Numbered from the stretch's first letter, positions 1 to 10,779 are shown. The stretch is DNA of 64,000 nt from Muricea muricata (GCA_963855995.1 OY979720.1:18250139-18314138), one strand, 5' to 3'. Notes: generated by a model not told the origin, from the letters alone. A program made the numbers and translations.

Positions 1-900
1 TTGCATTGTTCTTAAAAATTTGCTATTCTAAGATTCTAAGCTGAGAAAAAACCATTAACTATTATTCGTCAAGCTTTTGCCCCCTCTTGCACAAGGTTTT
101 AAGGTCAAATTAGACAGATCTGGAGTGGCCAAGATCTCATTTTAAACCATGCTCAAGATATATTATTACAATTCCTAACATGCCCTGTGCATAATGAATA
201 TGGATGAGTTGCATCAGAGACCTGAATTAAATCGTTTTATCAAAATCTAATTTTTATCAAATCTATAGCTGTGATATTGAGTTAAAATGCCGAAAGAACT
301 GTTAATTTTTTTATTTTATAAAGCATTTCCTTGCAAGACTACGTAATACAAAATCTACATGTTAATAGATATCTTAATTGTATCTTTGTCGGTGCATATT
401 AATTGATTTTAATTATATCTCTTGAAAACGAAATAATCATTAGACACATGTTTGCATTACATAATGTCCAGGTTTTCCAGATATTTTTTTTCTATATATA
501 TGTATATGAAACTGCAAAATTGAATTTAGTTGCATTATGCAGCTGATTGAATTAACCGTCTATACGTGTATTATTGTACTGATGATATATATGTATGACA
601 GATCGATTTCATAATGCAAAGGAAGGATATAGACGGAGTATACTTTTATTTATTATATAAATTCGAGAACTATAATAAGATACGAATATTTCTCAGTGCG
701 GTCTTTCATTTATAATGATGAATATATGATGAATAATCTTTTTATCACTACATTAATACAGTAAGTAGTGTGAGAATCCTGTTTGCTCACTCATAACTAT
801 GAAATATGTAGCAATATTTACTCATGAATTTGAAATCATAAAGCAGAACACATTATGATGAAAATAGTCTGTGATAACTTCTTATTCTTTTCTTCTTATC
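1..900. other. AT-rich intergenic DNA 3' of the first GPCR gene
   Basis: I see no coding exon here. The stretch holds one half of a dispersed repeat (165-526). A TTTATT at about 646 (AATAAA on the minus strand) could serve the minus-strand GPCR ending at 924, but it lies about 280 bp past the stop codon, so this is weak. Confidence 0.4.
165..526 (+). repeat. Dispersed repeat, copy 1 (pair with 10300-10626)
   Basis: This block and 10300-10626 align nearly base for base in the same orientation, starting at the shared word ATTACAATTCCTAACA and ending in AAATTGAATTT. Copy 1 carries an extra ~35 bp AT-rich insertion around 300-340. The two copies bracket the first three GPCR genes. I see no ORF or terminal inverted repeat, so the class is unknown. 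Confidence 0.75.
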
Positions 901-3900
901 TTGTTAGTATATATGAATAAAAGTTAAAAGCAAACAGATTTAAGGACTTTTAGAGCTTCTGTTCTGAGCAATGTTTTCGTCCAAAAGAATATCACAGAAT
1001 TGATGCTTGAGTTTGAAATTACCATTGTAAGGGTCCAGTTCGAATACATCCGAAAATTAGGCTCGTCTGAGGAGAAGAAGAGTGCTCCTAATGTTACTGG
1101 TAGCATGCAAAAGGCAAAACAGATGACGACAAGAAAGCAAGATCTTGCGTGCCGACTTTCTCGAAAAATTTTCCTTTTATCCTGACTTTCTTCAGATTCA
1201 TAAGCTGGTCTGGCTTCCGAACGAACAATTTTTCGTATTACGAGATATATTCTTGTGTAGACGAATCCAGTTAGAACCAAAAATACGAATACCAATCCCC
1301 TTAAATACGTTTGTAATACTGTAAAATCACGAAAAGAATAAACTACTGCAAAAAACAAAATGAGTCCATTTCCTAACACGAAGAACAGAATTCGTCCTTT
1401 AGTAACATGCGTTTGATAGCGATAGGGATGGATAACACCAATGTATCTTTCTATTGCCATTGCCAACATAGTTAGTATTGACAATCCAGCTGGTACAGTC
1501 GAGGTTCGAGACGCGATAGCAACGAGTGTGCAATCCACGTTATCCAGATACGGAGTGATTAAATGGTAGATGAACAGAGGAATACCCAGAATACCAACGC
1601 TTAAATCGACGACGGATTGAAGTTGGACCATGAAGTAGCAAATTTTGTGTCTGAGCTGAGATGAATTTCTGATTGTTATCACCGAGATGCCGTTCAATGA
1701 TATCGTTGAGAAGATCAACATGATGTTGCAGACAATCACTGCAATGTGATAACGTTCATATCTTTGGTCTGGAAATTGATGTATAGTCATGACGGAAGTT
1801 TTTCCCACTGTGCAAGACGTGAAGAACGTATCATTTTCTTTGCTATCGTTCATGATTTTTGACGACAAAATTTCTTTCTAAAATTCGAGACAGAGTTAAG
1901 GTGTATCACAGCGGCAGGAATGAATTCAATATTTAGCGCTGATGAAACACACATGTATATATAGATCCTATCAAGCGTTTTCAGAAAATTGCCTACTAAA
2001 TTAGTAATACATGCGCATTAGCAGTTGTAGGATGGATTTTAATTGCTTTTTTGACCTGGAATGAAACGCCAATTAAACAAGCACCATTGTTGTATTGTGC
2101 AGGTGCAGGCGTAATCTGCTGAATTAGAATGCCTGTCTATATGGAGCATAAAGGATCTTCGAATGTAGCTCTATCTTCAAATTATTTGGTTTTTTAAAGA
2201 TGGTTATAGCCATCCGAAATTCATTAGAATTTTTGAAAGATTTGAAAGGCGGTTATCCCTAAACTATCACTTGCCTATTGTACTCCTTATCTCTGAGGGC
2301 TTGTGTGAAAATCATAGCGCCTTAGGAAGGTTGATTTGCTCTTTTTCACCTTATGCAAGCTGTTTGGAGTATAACTAATGGATAAAGCGCGAGCAGCCGA
2401 GCTTTTTCTGATTTATAGTCAGATGAAATTGCTCGTATTCTTTAATAGGAAATGAATGGCATATGGGTAGATGAATGAATGGATATTCTAGTTTCTGGGA
2501 ATGTGAAAAGATTGTTTTGAGATTTTTACAAAGTGCATTATTTCTTTTCTCTCTTTTCATACATTACGTTTAGCGAGACACTGAAAGAACTACAGGTGAT
2601 ACAATGAAAGTTATCCCTCTCCACAAATATTGTACGTTCATAACTGTTACAGGCTGCCCAAAAAAATCAAGCGTAAAGTATAAAATCTATTACTCAGAAA
2701 GGGTATTACAAAAAGATGTACATGTAACATTAAGAGATATGTCAATGGTGAATGTCTTCGCATTATATTCTAGTACATTGTACACGTGCATGCAATGTGT
2801 GTACTCAGAAATGATACTTTTACAGTCTGAAGGCTATTACGTTCGATATGAACACATTGAAACCACACTGAAGTGATGAATTAAATGAAAATATTTCATC
2901 CGTTGTGAATTCATTAAAATTTAGGCTAGGTATGTAGTAATATTTATAAATCTTGGTTGCAAAGTGAACTGTTTGATGTGCATGACATGTGGGCCCTAAA
3001 AGTGAATTTTGTTTTTAATTTATTTGTAGCCTTAATAATGCACAAAGGTGGAAATGCTATTTCGACCTGCTGTTCTCATTAAATTCGTATTGTCTCTATT
3101 TTTCCCCATTTATTTTATTAAAAAGTGTGCCATTCAAAAGGAAAAATCTGCGCTTTGACACATATTTCTGTCGTCTAAAATTTTGAAACGATAAATTGGA
3201 GCACATCAAACTCGATTATTTTGTATGATTACAGTCTGTGTAATAATTTGCATAATAGAATATTTTAATATAGCTGCTATATAATTACGAGAAGCTTAAA
3301 GGACGGTGGAGGGAATCAACTGTGGGGCCACTCAGCAGTGCGACATGTCCCTATTTTTATGCAAGGGCGGAACAGGGAGTTCCGCGACTCTATTGGCCGG
3401 AAGAAACAATTGGCTGGCCAGAGCTTGCATAATAAACATACGTAATGCGACATGCGCGGTTACACAATCTACGATTAACGGCTCTTGCGTTTATTTTGTA
3501 TTCTGTGGCTTTATTTCGCATTTTATGCAAGTTCTGCTACAACATAAAGCAACAGTAGCGAAAGGAAAGCTCGTCAATATTATTGTAATGCATCTTTTAA
3601 TTACCTCTTTTGTCTTAACAATAATCATGACATATTACTTGTTTTTTTTTTATCAACTACGTGTACCAAAGAACGTGTAGATGCTGCGCGTACCTCCACA
3701 ATTGTTTCCTTGTTGATAAAGCAAAGATATACATTGTGTATTTCCTGCTTTTAATATTTTCTGGAAGAGATATATTGATATATTTGTAATCACATAGGAC
3801 GTAACAGTGCACAACAGACGTTGTTTGTAGGAAAATTGGAGGCAGAGGGATCGAATTAAGGCATGGGAAAGGCAGGCGCGAGGCTTTGTGGACTGCCCAG

Positions 3901-3940
3901 GAAAACTTCACAAGACTTAAAAAAATATGACATTCATGAT
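901..3940. repeat. Segmental duplication copy A (GPCR plus 5' flank)
   Basis: From TTGTTAGTATATATGAATAA at 901 onward the sequence matches the block starting at 4614, through the GPCR gene and about 2 kb of its upstream flank, until about 3940 where the match stops at a LINE fragment. Differences are scattered substitutions and small indels, so the duplication is recent but not brand new. Confidence 0.9.
924..1853 (-). CDS. Rhodopsin-like (class A) GPCR, single exon, paralogue 1
   Basis: An intact 309-residue seven-transmembrane receptor in one exon. Visible landmarks: TM1 Asn in S-L-N-G (N54), TM2 Asp in V-V-D-L (D83), a Cys at the top of TM3 (C108), E-R-Y at 135-137 in place of DRY, and a TM7 motif N-S-V-I-F (from 285) in place of NPxxY. 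I see no obvious Cys in extracellular loop 2. The start is the ATG at 1853, because paralogue 3 has the same length and N-terminus from an ATG; an in-frame TTG lies just upstream but is not a plausible start. The ligand is unknown; such lineage-expanded orphan receptors are common in anthozoans. It differs from paralogue 2 by about 19 substitutions and a 3-residue indel. Confidence 0.9.
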   Translation of the reverse strand: MNDSKENDTFFTSCTVGKTSVMTIHQFPDQRYERYHIAVIVCNIMLIFSTISLNGISVITIRNSSQLRHKICYFMVQLQSVVDLSVGILGIPLFIYHLITPYLDNVDCTLVAIASRTSTVPAGLSILTMLAMAIERYIGVIHPYRYQTHVTKGRILFFVLGNGLILFFAVVYSFRDFTVLQTYLRGLVFVFLVLTGFVYTRIYLVIRKIVRSEARPAYESEESQDKRKIFRESRHARSCFLVVICFAFCMLPVTLGALFFSSDEPNFRMYSNWTLTMVISNSSINSVIFFWTKTLLRTEALKVLKSVCF

Positions 3941-4612
3941 ATCTTCATTGTTCGTAATTATTTTGTCATCTTCAATGATTTGATTTACCCGAGTAGGTTT
4001 GGGTTTTCTGTTTAAGAGTTCATTAATAGCTTGCCAACTTTCTTTACTATTACTAGAGTTGGTCAGCCTTTTTTTAAAGTAGTTTTTCTTAGTAGACTCA
4101 ATCAATTTGTTCACTCTATTTTTGCACCTTTTATAGGCTGCGTGATAATCAGTAGATGATACCCGAACAGATTGCCTTTTAAGATAATCTCTGTGAAAAA
4201 TCAGTTGTTTAATTTCATTTGTAAGCCAAGGTTTATGCTCATGTTTTACTCTGCGTTGACTAAGTGGTGCATGCTTCTGAGCAATTGCGAAGAAGTTGGT
4301 CTTAAAATTGTTCCATAGTACATTAGGATCATCAGATGTTACGTATGAACTGAGATAGTAACTTAGTTCTTGTTTAAACAAGCTAGCCTGGTAATTTTTG
4401 AATTGCCTCGTGAAGATTATTCTTGGAGGCTCCTTAGGGATGCTGATCTTACGACACAGATATACAAAAGACTATGGTCACTGATTCGCAGCTGGATAGC
4501 CCCAGTTTCCAATGTTTTACTATCCCCAATTTGGGTGATTATCACATCAATTAATGACGAGGTTGTGGGTGTAATTCTGGTTGGTGTTTGTATGTGTTGC
4601 TGCAGTTAGCGT
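3941..4612 (-). mobile_element. Truncated non-LTR retrotransposon (LINE) ORF2 fragment
   Basis: Read on the minus strand, the upstream part encodes the end of an APE-type endonuclease: S-L-I-D-V-I-I-T near 4535 and S-D-H-S-L-L-Y near 4475, the catalytic His region. After a frameshift near 4455 comes the linker before reverse transcriptase, with K-P-W-L-T-N-E-I-K, Y-K-R-C-K-N-R-V-N and K-K-N-Y-F-K-K (open from 4381 downstream). No RT catalytic motif is present, so the copy is truncated on both sides and dead. It sits exactly between the two copies of the GPCR duplication. It looks like the CR1/L2/jockey side of LINEs, but the clade is not fixed. Confidence 0.8.
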
Positions 4613-4636
4613 CTTGTTAGTATATATGAATAAAAG

Positions 4637-5557
4637 TTAAAAGCAAACAGATTTAAGGATTTTTAGAGCTTCTGTTCTGAGCAATGTCTTCGTCCAAAAG
4701 AATATCACAGAATTGATGCTTGAGTTTGAAATTACCATTGTAAGGGTCCAGTTTGAATACATGCGAAAATTAGACTCGTCTGAGAAAAAGAAGAGTGCCC
4801 CTATTGTTACTGGTAGCATACAAAAGGCAAAACAGATGACGACAAGAAAGCAAGATCTTGCGTGCCGACTTTCTCGAAAAATTTTCCTTTTATCCTGACT
4901 TTCTTCAGATTCATAAGCTGGTCTGGCTTCCGAACGAATAATTTTTCGTATTACGAGATATATTCTTGTGTAGACGAATCCAGTTAGAACCAAAAATACG
5001 AATACCAATCCTCTTAAATACGTGTGTAATACTCTGGGATCACGAAAAGAATAAACAACTGCAAAAAACAAAATGAGTCCATTTCCTAACACGAAGAACA
5101 GAATTCGTCTTTTAGTAACATGCGTTTGATAGCGATAGGGATGGATAACACCAACGTATCTTTCTATTGCCATTGCCAACATAGTTAGTATTGACAATCC
5201 AGCTGGTACAGTCGAGGTTCGAGACGCGATAGCAACGAGTGTGCAATCCACGTTTTCTAGATACGGAGTGATTAAAAGGTAGAGGAACAGAGGAATACCC
5301 AGAATACCAACGCTTAAATCGACGACGGATTGAAGTTGGACCATGAAGTAGCAAATTTTGTTTCTGAGCTGAGATGAATTTCTGATTGTTATCACCGAGA
5401 TGCCGTTCAATGATATCGTTGAGAAGATCAACATGATGTTGCAAACAATCACTGCAATGTGACTACGTTCATATCTTTGGTCTGGAAATTGATGTATAGT
5501 CGAGACGGAAGTTTTGCAAGACATGAAGAACGAATCATTTTCTTTGCTATCGCTCAT
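4637..5557 (-). CDS. Rhodopsin-like (class A) GPCR, single exon, paralogue 2
   Basis: An intact 306-residue receptor about 94% identical to paralogue 1 by my count, with the same landmarks: S-L-N-G in TM1, V-V-D-L in TM2, E-R-Y in TM3, N-S-V-I-F in TM7 and a short basic tail. It lacks three residues (T-V-G) near position 15. I start it at the ATG at 5557, which gives the same N-terminal pattern (M-x-D-S-K-E-N-D) as paralogue 1; an upstream in-frame TTG is not used. It is the product of the tandem duplication, and both copies remain open, so both may be functional. Confidence 0.9.
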   Translation of the reverse strand: MSDSKENDSFFMSCKTSVSTIHQFPDQRYERSHIAVIVCNIMLIFSTISLNGISVITIRNSSQLRNKICYFMVQLQSVVDLSVGILGIPLFLYLLITPYLENVDCTLVAIASRTSTVPAGLSILTMLAMAIERYVGVIHPYRYQTHVTKRRILFFVLGNGLILFFAVVYSFRDPRVLHTYLRGLVFVFLVLTGFVYTRIYLVIRKIIRSEARPAYESEESQDKRKIFRESRHARSCFLVVICFAFCMLPVTIGALFFFSDESNFRMYSNWTLTMVISNSSINSVIFFWTKTLLRTEALKILKSVCF

Positions 5558-7020
5558 AATTTTAGACAACAAAATTTCTTTCAAAAATTCGAGACAGAGT
5601 TAAGGTGTGTCACAGCGGCAAAAATGAATTCAATATTTAGCGCTGATGAAACACACATGCATATATATAGATCCTATCAAGCGTTTTAAGAAAATTGCCT
5701 AAATTAGTAATACATGCGCATTAGCAGTTGTACGATGGATTTCAATTGCTTTTTTTGACCTGGAATGAAACGCCAATTAAAAAAACACCATTATTGTATT
5801 GTGCAGGTGCAGGCGTAATCTGCTGAATTAGAATGCCTGTCTATATGGAGCATAAAGAATCTTCGAATATAGCTCTATCATCAAATTATTTGGTTTTTTA
5901 AAGATGGTTATAGCGTATCCGAAATTCATTAGAATTTTTGAAAGATTCGAAAGGCGGTTATCCCTAAATTGTCGCTTGTCTATTGTACTCCTTATCTCCG
6001 AGGGCTTGTGTGAAAATCATAGCGCCTTAGGAAGGTTGATTTGCTCTTTTTCACCTTATGCAAGCTGTTTGGAGTATAAGTAATGGATAAAGCGCGAGCA
6101 GCCGAGCTTTTTCTGATTTATAGTCAGATGAAATTGCTCGTATTCTTTAATAGGAAATGAATGGCATATGGGTAGATGAATGAATGGATATTCTAGTTTC
6201 TGTGAAATGATTGTTTTGAGATTTTTACAAAGTGCATTATTTCTGTTCCTCTCTTTTCATACATTACGTTTAGCGAGACACTGAAAGAACTACATGTACA
6301 TAGGTGATACAATTAACTCCACAAATATTGTACGTTCATAACTGTTACACCGGGTGGCCCAAAAAAATCACGCATAAACTATAAAATCTATTACTCAGAA
6401 AGGGTATTACAAAAAGATGTACATGTAACATTAAGAGATATGTCAATGGAGAATGTCTTCGCATTATATTCTAGTACATTGTACACGTGCATGCAATGTG
6501 TGTACTCAGAAATGATACTTTTACAGTCTGAAGGCTATTACGTTCGATATGAACACATTATTGAAACCACATTGAAGTTATGAATTAAATGAAAATATTT
6601 CATCTGTTGTGAATTCATTCAAATTTAGGCTAAGTATATAGTAATATTTATAAATCTTGGTTGCAAAGTTAATTGTTTGATACGCATAACATGCGGGCCC
6701 TTAAAGTGAATTTTGTTTTTAATTTATTTCCAGCCTTAATAATGCACAAAGGTGGAAATGCTATTTCGACCGGCAGTATTCATTAAATTCGTATTGTCTC
6801 TATTTTCCCCCATTTATTTTATTAAAAAGTGTGCCATTCAAAAGGAAAAATCTGCGCTTTGACAGATATTTTTGTCGACTAAAATTTCGAAACGATAAAT
6901 TGGAGCACATTAAACTCGATTATCTTGTATGATTACAGTCTGTGTAATAATTTGCATAATAGAATAATGTAATATAGGCATAGCTGCTATATAACTACGA
7001 AAAGCTTAAAGGACAGTGTA

Positions 7021-7259
7021 CACAGCAAAAAACGCACAACCTGTTCTAGCCTGATGAAAACAGGATTGAACAATGTTGTGCTGCCCAAATTGCTCAAGGT
7101 TGTCAACAACATTGAACAAGTTGATGAGCCTGAATTAGCCTGCAATCAGGTGTAACAATGTTGAACAATATTGTTGGCAGCCTTTAACAATGTGGGCAGC
7201 ACAACATTGTTCAATGCTATTTTCATCAGCCCAGAACAGGTTGTGCGTTTTTTACTGTG
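7021..7259. mobile_element. MITE with ~75 bp terminal inverted repeats and TA target duplication
   Basis: The ends read CACAGCAAAAAACGCACAAC and, inverted, CACAGTAAAAAACGCACAAC, and the inverted match continues for about 75 bp. The element is flanked by TA at 7019-7020 and 7260-7261. The paralogous site in copy A (near 3307-3308) lacks the element and reads GGACGGTG-GA-GGGAATC, the expected empty site with one substitution. No ORF. TA duplication fits a Tc1/mariner-type non-autonomous element. Confidence 0.92.
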
Positions 7260-7880
7260 TAGGGAAACAACTGTAGGGCCACTCAGCAGTGCGACATGCC
7301 CCTATTTTTTATGCAAGGGCGGAACAGCGAGTTCAGCAATTGTATTGGCCAGAAAAGGCAATTGACTGGCCAGAGCTTGCATAATAAACATACGTAATGC
7401 GACATGCGCGGTTACACAAACTTCGATTAACGTCCTGACTCGAGAAGCCCTTGTGTTTATTTTGTATTCTGGGGCTTTATTTGGCATTTTATGCAAGTTC
7501 TACAACATAAAGCAACAGTAGCGAAAGGAAAGCTCGTAATGCATTTTTTAATCACGTCTTTTGTCTTGATAATAATCATGACATATTACATGTTTTTCAT
7601 CTACTACGTGTACCAAAGAACGTGTAGATGCTCCGCGTACCTCCACAATTGTTTCCTTGTTGATAAAGCAAAGATATACATTGTGTATTCCCTGCTTTTA
7701 ATATTTTCAAGAAGAGATATATTAATATTTTTGTAATAACATAGGACGTAGCAGTGCACAACAGGCGTTGTTTGTAGGAAAATTGGAGGCAGAGGGATCG
7801 AATTAAGGCATGGGATAGGCAGGCGCGGGGATTTGTGGATTGCCCGGAAAAAAATTAAAAATATGACATTTATGATAGTT

Positions 7881-9126
7881 ATCAATAGAGCTACTAAATG
7901 TAATTTTTACTTATCAAGGAGATAATCCATTACAACACGATTATATAGTGCGGTGTATTAGCTACTGGTTGCTTGAGAACTGAATAAGGATTTTTTGAAA
8001 AAAATATATGCAATGCAGTCTCCAGATTGGACAGTTTGTTTAAGGCGAGAAATTTATGCAAAGATTAAACATTCGTTTGTTTTGATCTTTCTAATAGAAT
8101 AGTATATATATAATGCCTTTTTGAAATAGAATGTTCTAATATAACGAGTTTTGTCATTTGTGAAGCAACTTCATTCAACGTATCCAAGTTCATTTGATAA
8201 AATTTTCTAAATAGTATAATGCAGAAGAATTTTTAATGAATCTCAAAATTATGTCACTTGAATCATATCATTCTGGATTTTTTATTTTATTTGAGTTATT
8301 TGAGTTATAGAGAGAATATTTGAGTTTTCACGCAAGATATTTTTAGCACATTAAAGCAATGTTAACATTCAAGAAAGAAAGTAATCAAACTGCGGCAGTA
8401 TATCATAAACGTTTTTCAAATCATCAACGAACTCAAAGCGAAATTGTGATTCGTGTAAACACTTCTCAAGAGGTTGTGAAGAAGTTACTGTCGATTAACA
8501 GGTCATCAAATGTCCTATGTATTGATGTATAATTACGACAAAGAAACCAAAATCATTCTTCAATGGCTAGAATTGGCGCTGGATCTTTTTTCGTGTTTCT
8601 GTTGCTACATAATCGAATGTAGTTTTTTAAACCAACTATGATAAACCAAGGAAAATTTTCTTTTGCCTTTTATATCTCTAAAATATAGGTTTATTCTCGA
8701 ACTCTTGTTTGCTTCATTAAAGTAATTAACATCAAAGCAAACCGCGGGACAGTTAAAACTTGAGTATGCGAAGTTTTCATGGAAGAACTATTTGTTGAGT
8801 GCACAGCGTATCTCAGCAAATAGTGCAACAAAGGATTTCTGATCATAATGTTTGCAGAGTGTAACCTAGAGCTGGATTATCGTGATTTATATGCTCCAGC
8901 CTTTGTCCAACTGTCATCATTTTCTATTCGCTTGTAAATTTATGCACAAGAGGCATTGTTTACTTGCTAATTTTTGATAACGACTGACTTCACTTTTCAG
9001 CTGCAACTTGCTTCTATACCGAATCATAATGACAGCATCACTACTACTTCACTGCTGTCTGAAATCGCAGTGTCGAATCATTTGACAGCAACTGGGTAAC
9101 AGGTTTAGGAGTTCTCGCAACATGCA
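7881..9126. other. Intergenic DNA upstream of GPCR paralogue 3
   Basis: No exon, repeat family or RNA gene that I can support. It should contain the promoter of the plus-strand GPCR starting at 9127, but I see no clear core promoter element. Confidence 0.4.
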
Positions 9127-9130
9127 ATGA
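9122..9130 (+). promoter_or_regulatory. Minimal uORF overlapping a GPCR start codon
   Basis: The sequence ATG-CAA-TGA (9122-9130) is a two-codon upstream ORF whose stop overlaps the presumed GPCR start ATG at 9127-9129. If transcription starts upstream, ribosomes would meet this ATG first and need to terminate and reinitiate. That effect is inference from known uORF behaviour. Confidence 0.4.
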
Positions 9131-10056
9131 ATAACAGCGAAGAAAAAGATGTCTTTTTGACAACGTGCAAAGTTGGGAAGTCGTCTATTACGTTTTTAAG
9201 TCAATTTCCTAGCGCAAAGTATGAAAGCAGTCGAGTTGCAGTGTTGGTTATTAACTGCATGTTGTTATTTTCCACGATATCATTGAACGGACTCTCGGTG
9301 GTCACAATAAGAAAATCGTCTCAATTAAGAAAGAAAGTCTGCTACTTCGTTATCCTCCTTCAATCCATCGTCGACTTGGGCGTTGGTGTTGTGAGTGTTC
9401 CTCTCTTCTTTGTCTATTTAATCCTTCCGTTTCTCAATATCGAGGACTGCATTCTCACAACTTTCGCTCTCCGAGCAACCTACCTGCTCCCCGGATTGTC
9501 AATAGTAACTTTATCCGCGATGGCGATAGAAAGGTACATTGGTGTCGTGCATCCTTACGCCTACCGAACCAAAGTCACAGAGAAACGGATTTTGACCTAT
9601 TTGAGCTGTAATGGACTTGCATTCGTTTCAGTCGTTGCTTATGCTTTTCGTGATCCTAATGTTCTGGCGATTTACGCAAGGGTAGTGCTGTCTTTGTTTT
9701 TTGTTCTCATTGGATTCATCTATACAAGAATATATCTCGTGATTTGGAAACTTATTCGTTCGGAAAAGCGGCCAGCATGCGAAAGTAGCGAAAGTCAAAT
9801 CAAAAGACAAATTTTGCGTGAAAGCCGTCGGGCACTATCCTGTTTTCTCGTCGTCATCTGCTTTGTTGTGTTCCTGCTACCAATAGTTGTTATTTATTTT
9901 ACTTTCACCATGGGGAGTGTTGATCACACTGTGTATTTCAATTGGTCCGTAACATTGATCATTTCAAACTCAAGCGTCAATTCTGTGATATTCTTTTGGA
10001 CGAAGGCACTGCTAAGAAAAGAAGCTTTCAAAACCCTGAAGTCTCTTTGCTCATAA
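9127..10056 (+). CDS. Rhodopsin-like (class A) GPCR, single exon, paralogue 3
   Basis: An intact 309-residue receptor of the same family as the two minus-strand genes to its left, but more diverged. TM1 has S-L-N-G, TM2 has I-V-D-L, TM3 ends A-I-E-R-Y, and TM7 has N-S-V-I-F-F-W-T-K. The N-terminus (M-N-N-S-E-E-K-D) aligns with M-N-D-S-K-E-N-D of paralogue 1. A poly(A) signal AATAAA lies at 10225-10230, about 170 bp past the stop. Ligand unknown. Confidence 0.9.
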   Translation: MNNSEEKDVFLTTCKVGKSSITFLSQFPSAKYESSRVAVLVINCMLLFSTISLNGLSVVTIRKSSQLRKKVCYFVILLQSIVDLGVGVVSVPLFFVYLILPFLNIEDCILTTFALRATYLLPGLSIVTLSAMAIERYIGVVHPYAYRTKVTEKRILTYLSCNGLAFVSVVAYAFRDPNVLAIYARVVLSLFFVLIGFIYTRIYLVIWKLIRSEKRPACESSESQIKRQILRESRRALSCFLVVICFVVFLLPIVVIYFTFTMGSVDHTVYFNWSVTLIISNSSVNSVIFFWTKALLRKEAFKTLKSLCS

Positions 10057-10224
10057 CTTTACTCGTATCTTTCAAACGTGTAAAACTAAACCGGACTACA
10101 AAAGATTCACTATATCGGATTGTAACATCAACGTTTGCTCCAGATCTCAGCTGTTGAACATCTTGCTCTCATTAACTGCATGCAACACAATTATGTATAA
10201 AAATGGTAGTTTTTGTTATAATTT

Positions 10225-10230
10225 AATAAA
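10225..10230 (+). terminator. Poly(A) signal AATAAA of GPCR paralogue 3
   Basis: Canonical AATAAA about 170 bp downstream of the stop codon at 10056, followed by a GT/T-rich stretch (TTGTGTTATG). Good position for the 3' end of the receptor mRNA. Confidence 0.6.
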
Positions 10231-10299
10231 GTGAACCTTGTGTTATGACCTTACTCGTGTCTTGGTTTGCTAATTTAATTTTATCCTAGTTTCCAACCT

Positions 10300-10626
10300 T
10301 ATTACAATTCCTAACAAGCCCCGTGTGTAATAAATATGGATGAGTTGCATCAATTAGGCCTGAATCAAATCGTTTTATCAAAAACTATAATTTTTTGTCA
10401 GATCTATAGCTGTGATATTGAGTTAAAATGCCGAAAGACTACTTAATACAAAATCTACATGTTAATAGATATTTCAATTGCCTCTTTGACAGTGTATATT
10501 ATTTGATTTTAATGATAGCATTATAGCTGTCTTGAAAACGAATGGATCATTAGACACATGTTTGCAATACGTAATGGCCAGGTTTTCCAGATATTTTTTT
10601 CTATGTATACGAAACTACAAAATTGA
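10300..10626 (+). repeat. Dispersed repeat, copy 2 (pair with 165-526)
   Basis: Same-orientation copy of 165-526, shortened by an internal deletion after TGCCGAAAGA. It lies directly downstream of GPCR paralogue 3. No ORF and no terminal repeats seen. Confidence 0.75.
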
Positions 10627-10779
10627 ATTTTCCCTGACCTGGTCGTTCAGTAATATGTATTAAGATCACCTGTCCATCCTTGTCACGTGGGTTCTGAATA
10701 TATACATGGTTAATTGTGCCCATCTTGCCTGGTGTTCCGTCCAAATATGACCTTCCGTCCCTGAGCAAAATATATTTGA
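10627..10779 (-). pseudogene. Exon-like open frame, function unknown
   Basis: On the minus strand a splice-acceptor-like TTTTGCTCAG is followed by an open frame with protein-like composition: D-G-R-S-Y-L-D-G-T-P-G-K-M-G, then I-N-H-V-Y-I-Q-N-P-R-D-K-D-G and I-L-I-H-I-T-E-R-P-G. It ends where the dispersed repeat 10300-10626 begins. I do not recognise it and see no partner exon nearby, so it may be a relic cut off by the repeat. Confidence 0.3.

Larger units (their letters stand above)
4613..7880. repeat. Segmental duplication copy B (GPCR plus 5' flank)
   Basis: Direct repeat of 901-3940. It starts at the same word (TTGTTAGTATATATGAATAA) right after the LINE fragment and runs through the second GPCR and its upstream flank to about 7880. 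Compared with copy A it has small deletions and one clean 239 bp MITE insertion (7021-7259). Apart from the receptor gene I see no conserved reading frame in the ~2 kb flank; short frames there differ between copies. Confidence 0.9.

Noticed and set aside
1854..1868. N-terminal extension of GPCR 1 (and 5558-5584 for GPCR 2)
   Set aside because: The upstream in-frame codon is TTG, not ATG, and the shared N-terminal pattern of the paralogues begins at the ATG chosen.
2604..2876. 90-codon plus-strand ORF in copy A
   Set aside because: The matching stretch of copy B (about 6290-6580) lacks the start region and has frame-breaking indels.
3306..3680. 124-codon plus-strand ORF in duplication copy A
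   Set aside because: Not kept in copy B, where indels and the MITE break it; therefore not under selection.
5112..5444. 110-codon open frame overlapping GPCR paralogue 2
   Set aside because: Same strand but a different frame from the intact receptor; no domain, and it arises from the codon pattern of the real gene. Similar frames at 40858-41199 and 9942-10157 were dropped for the same reason.
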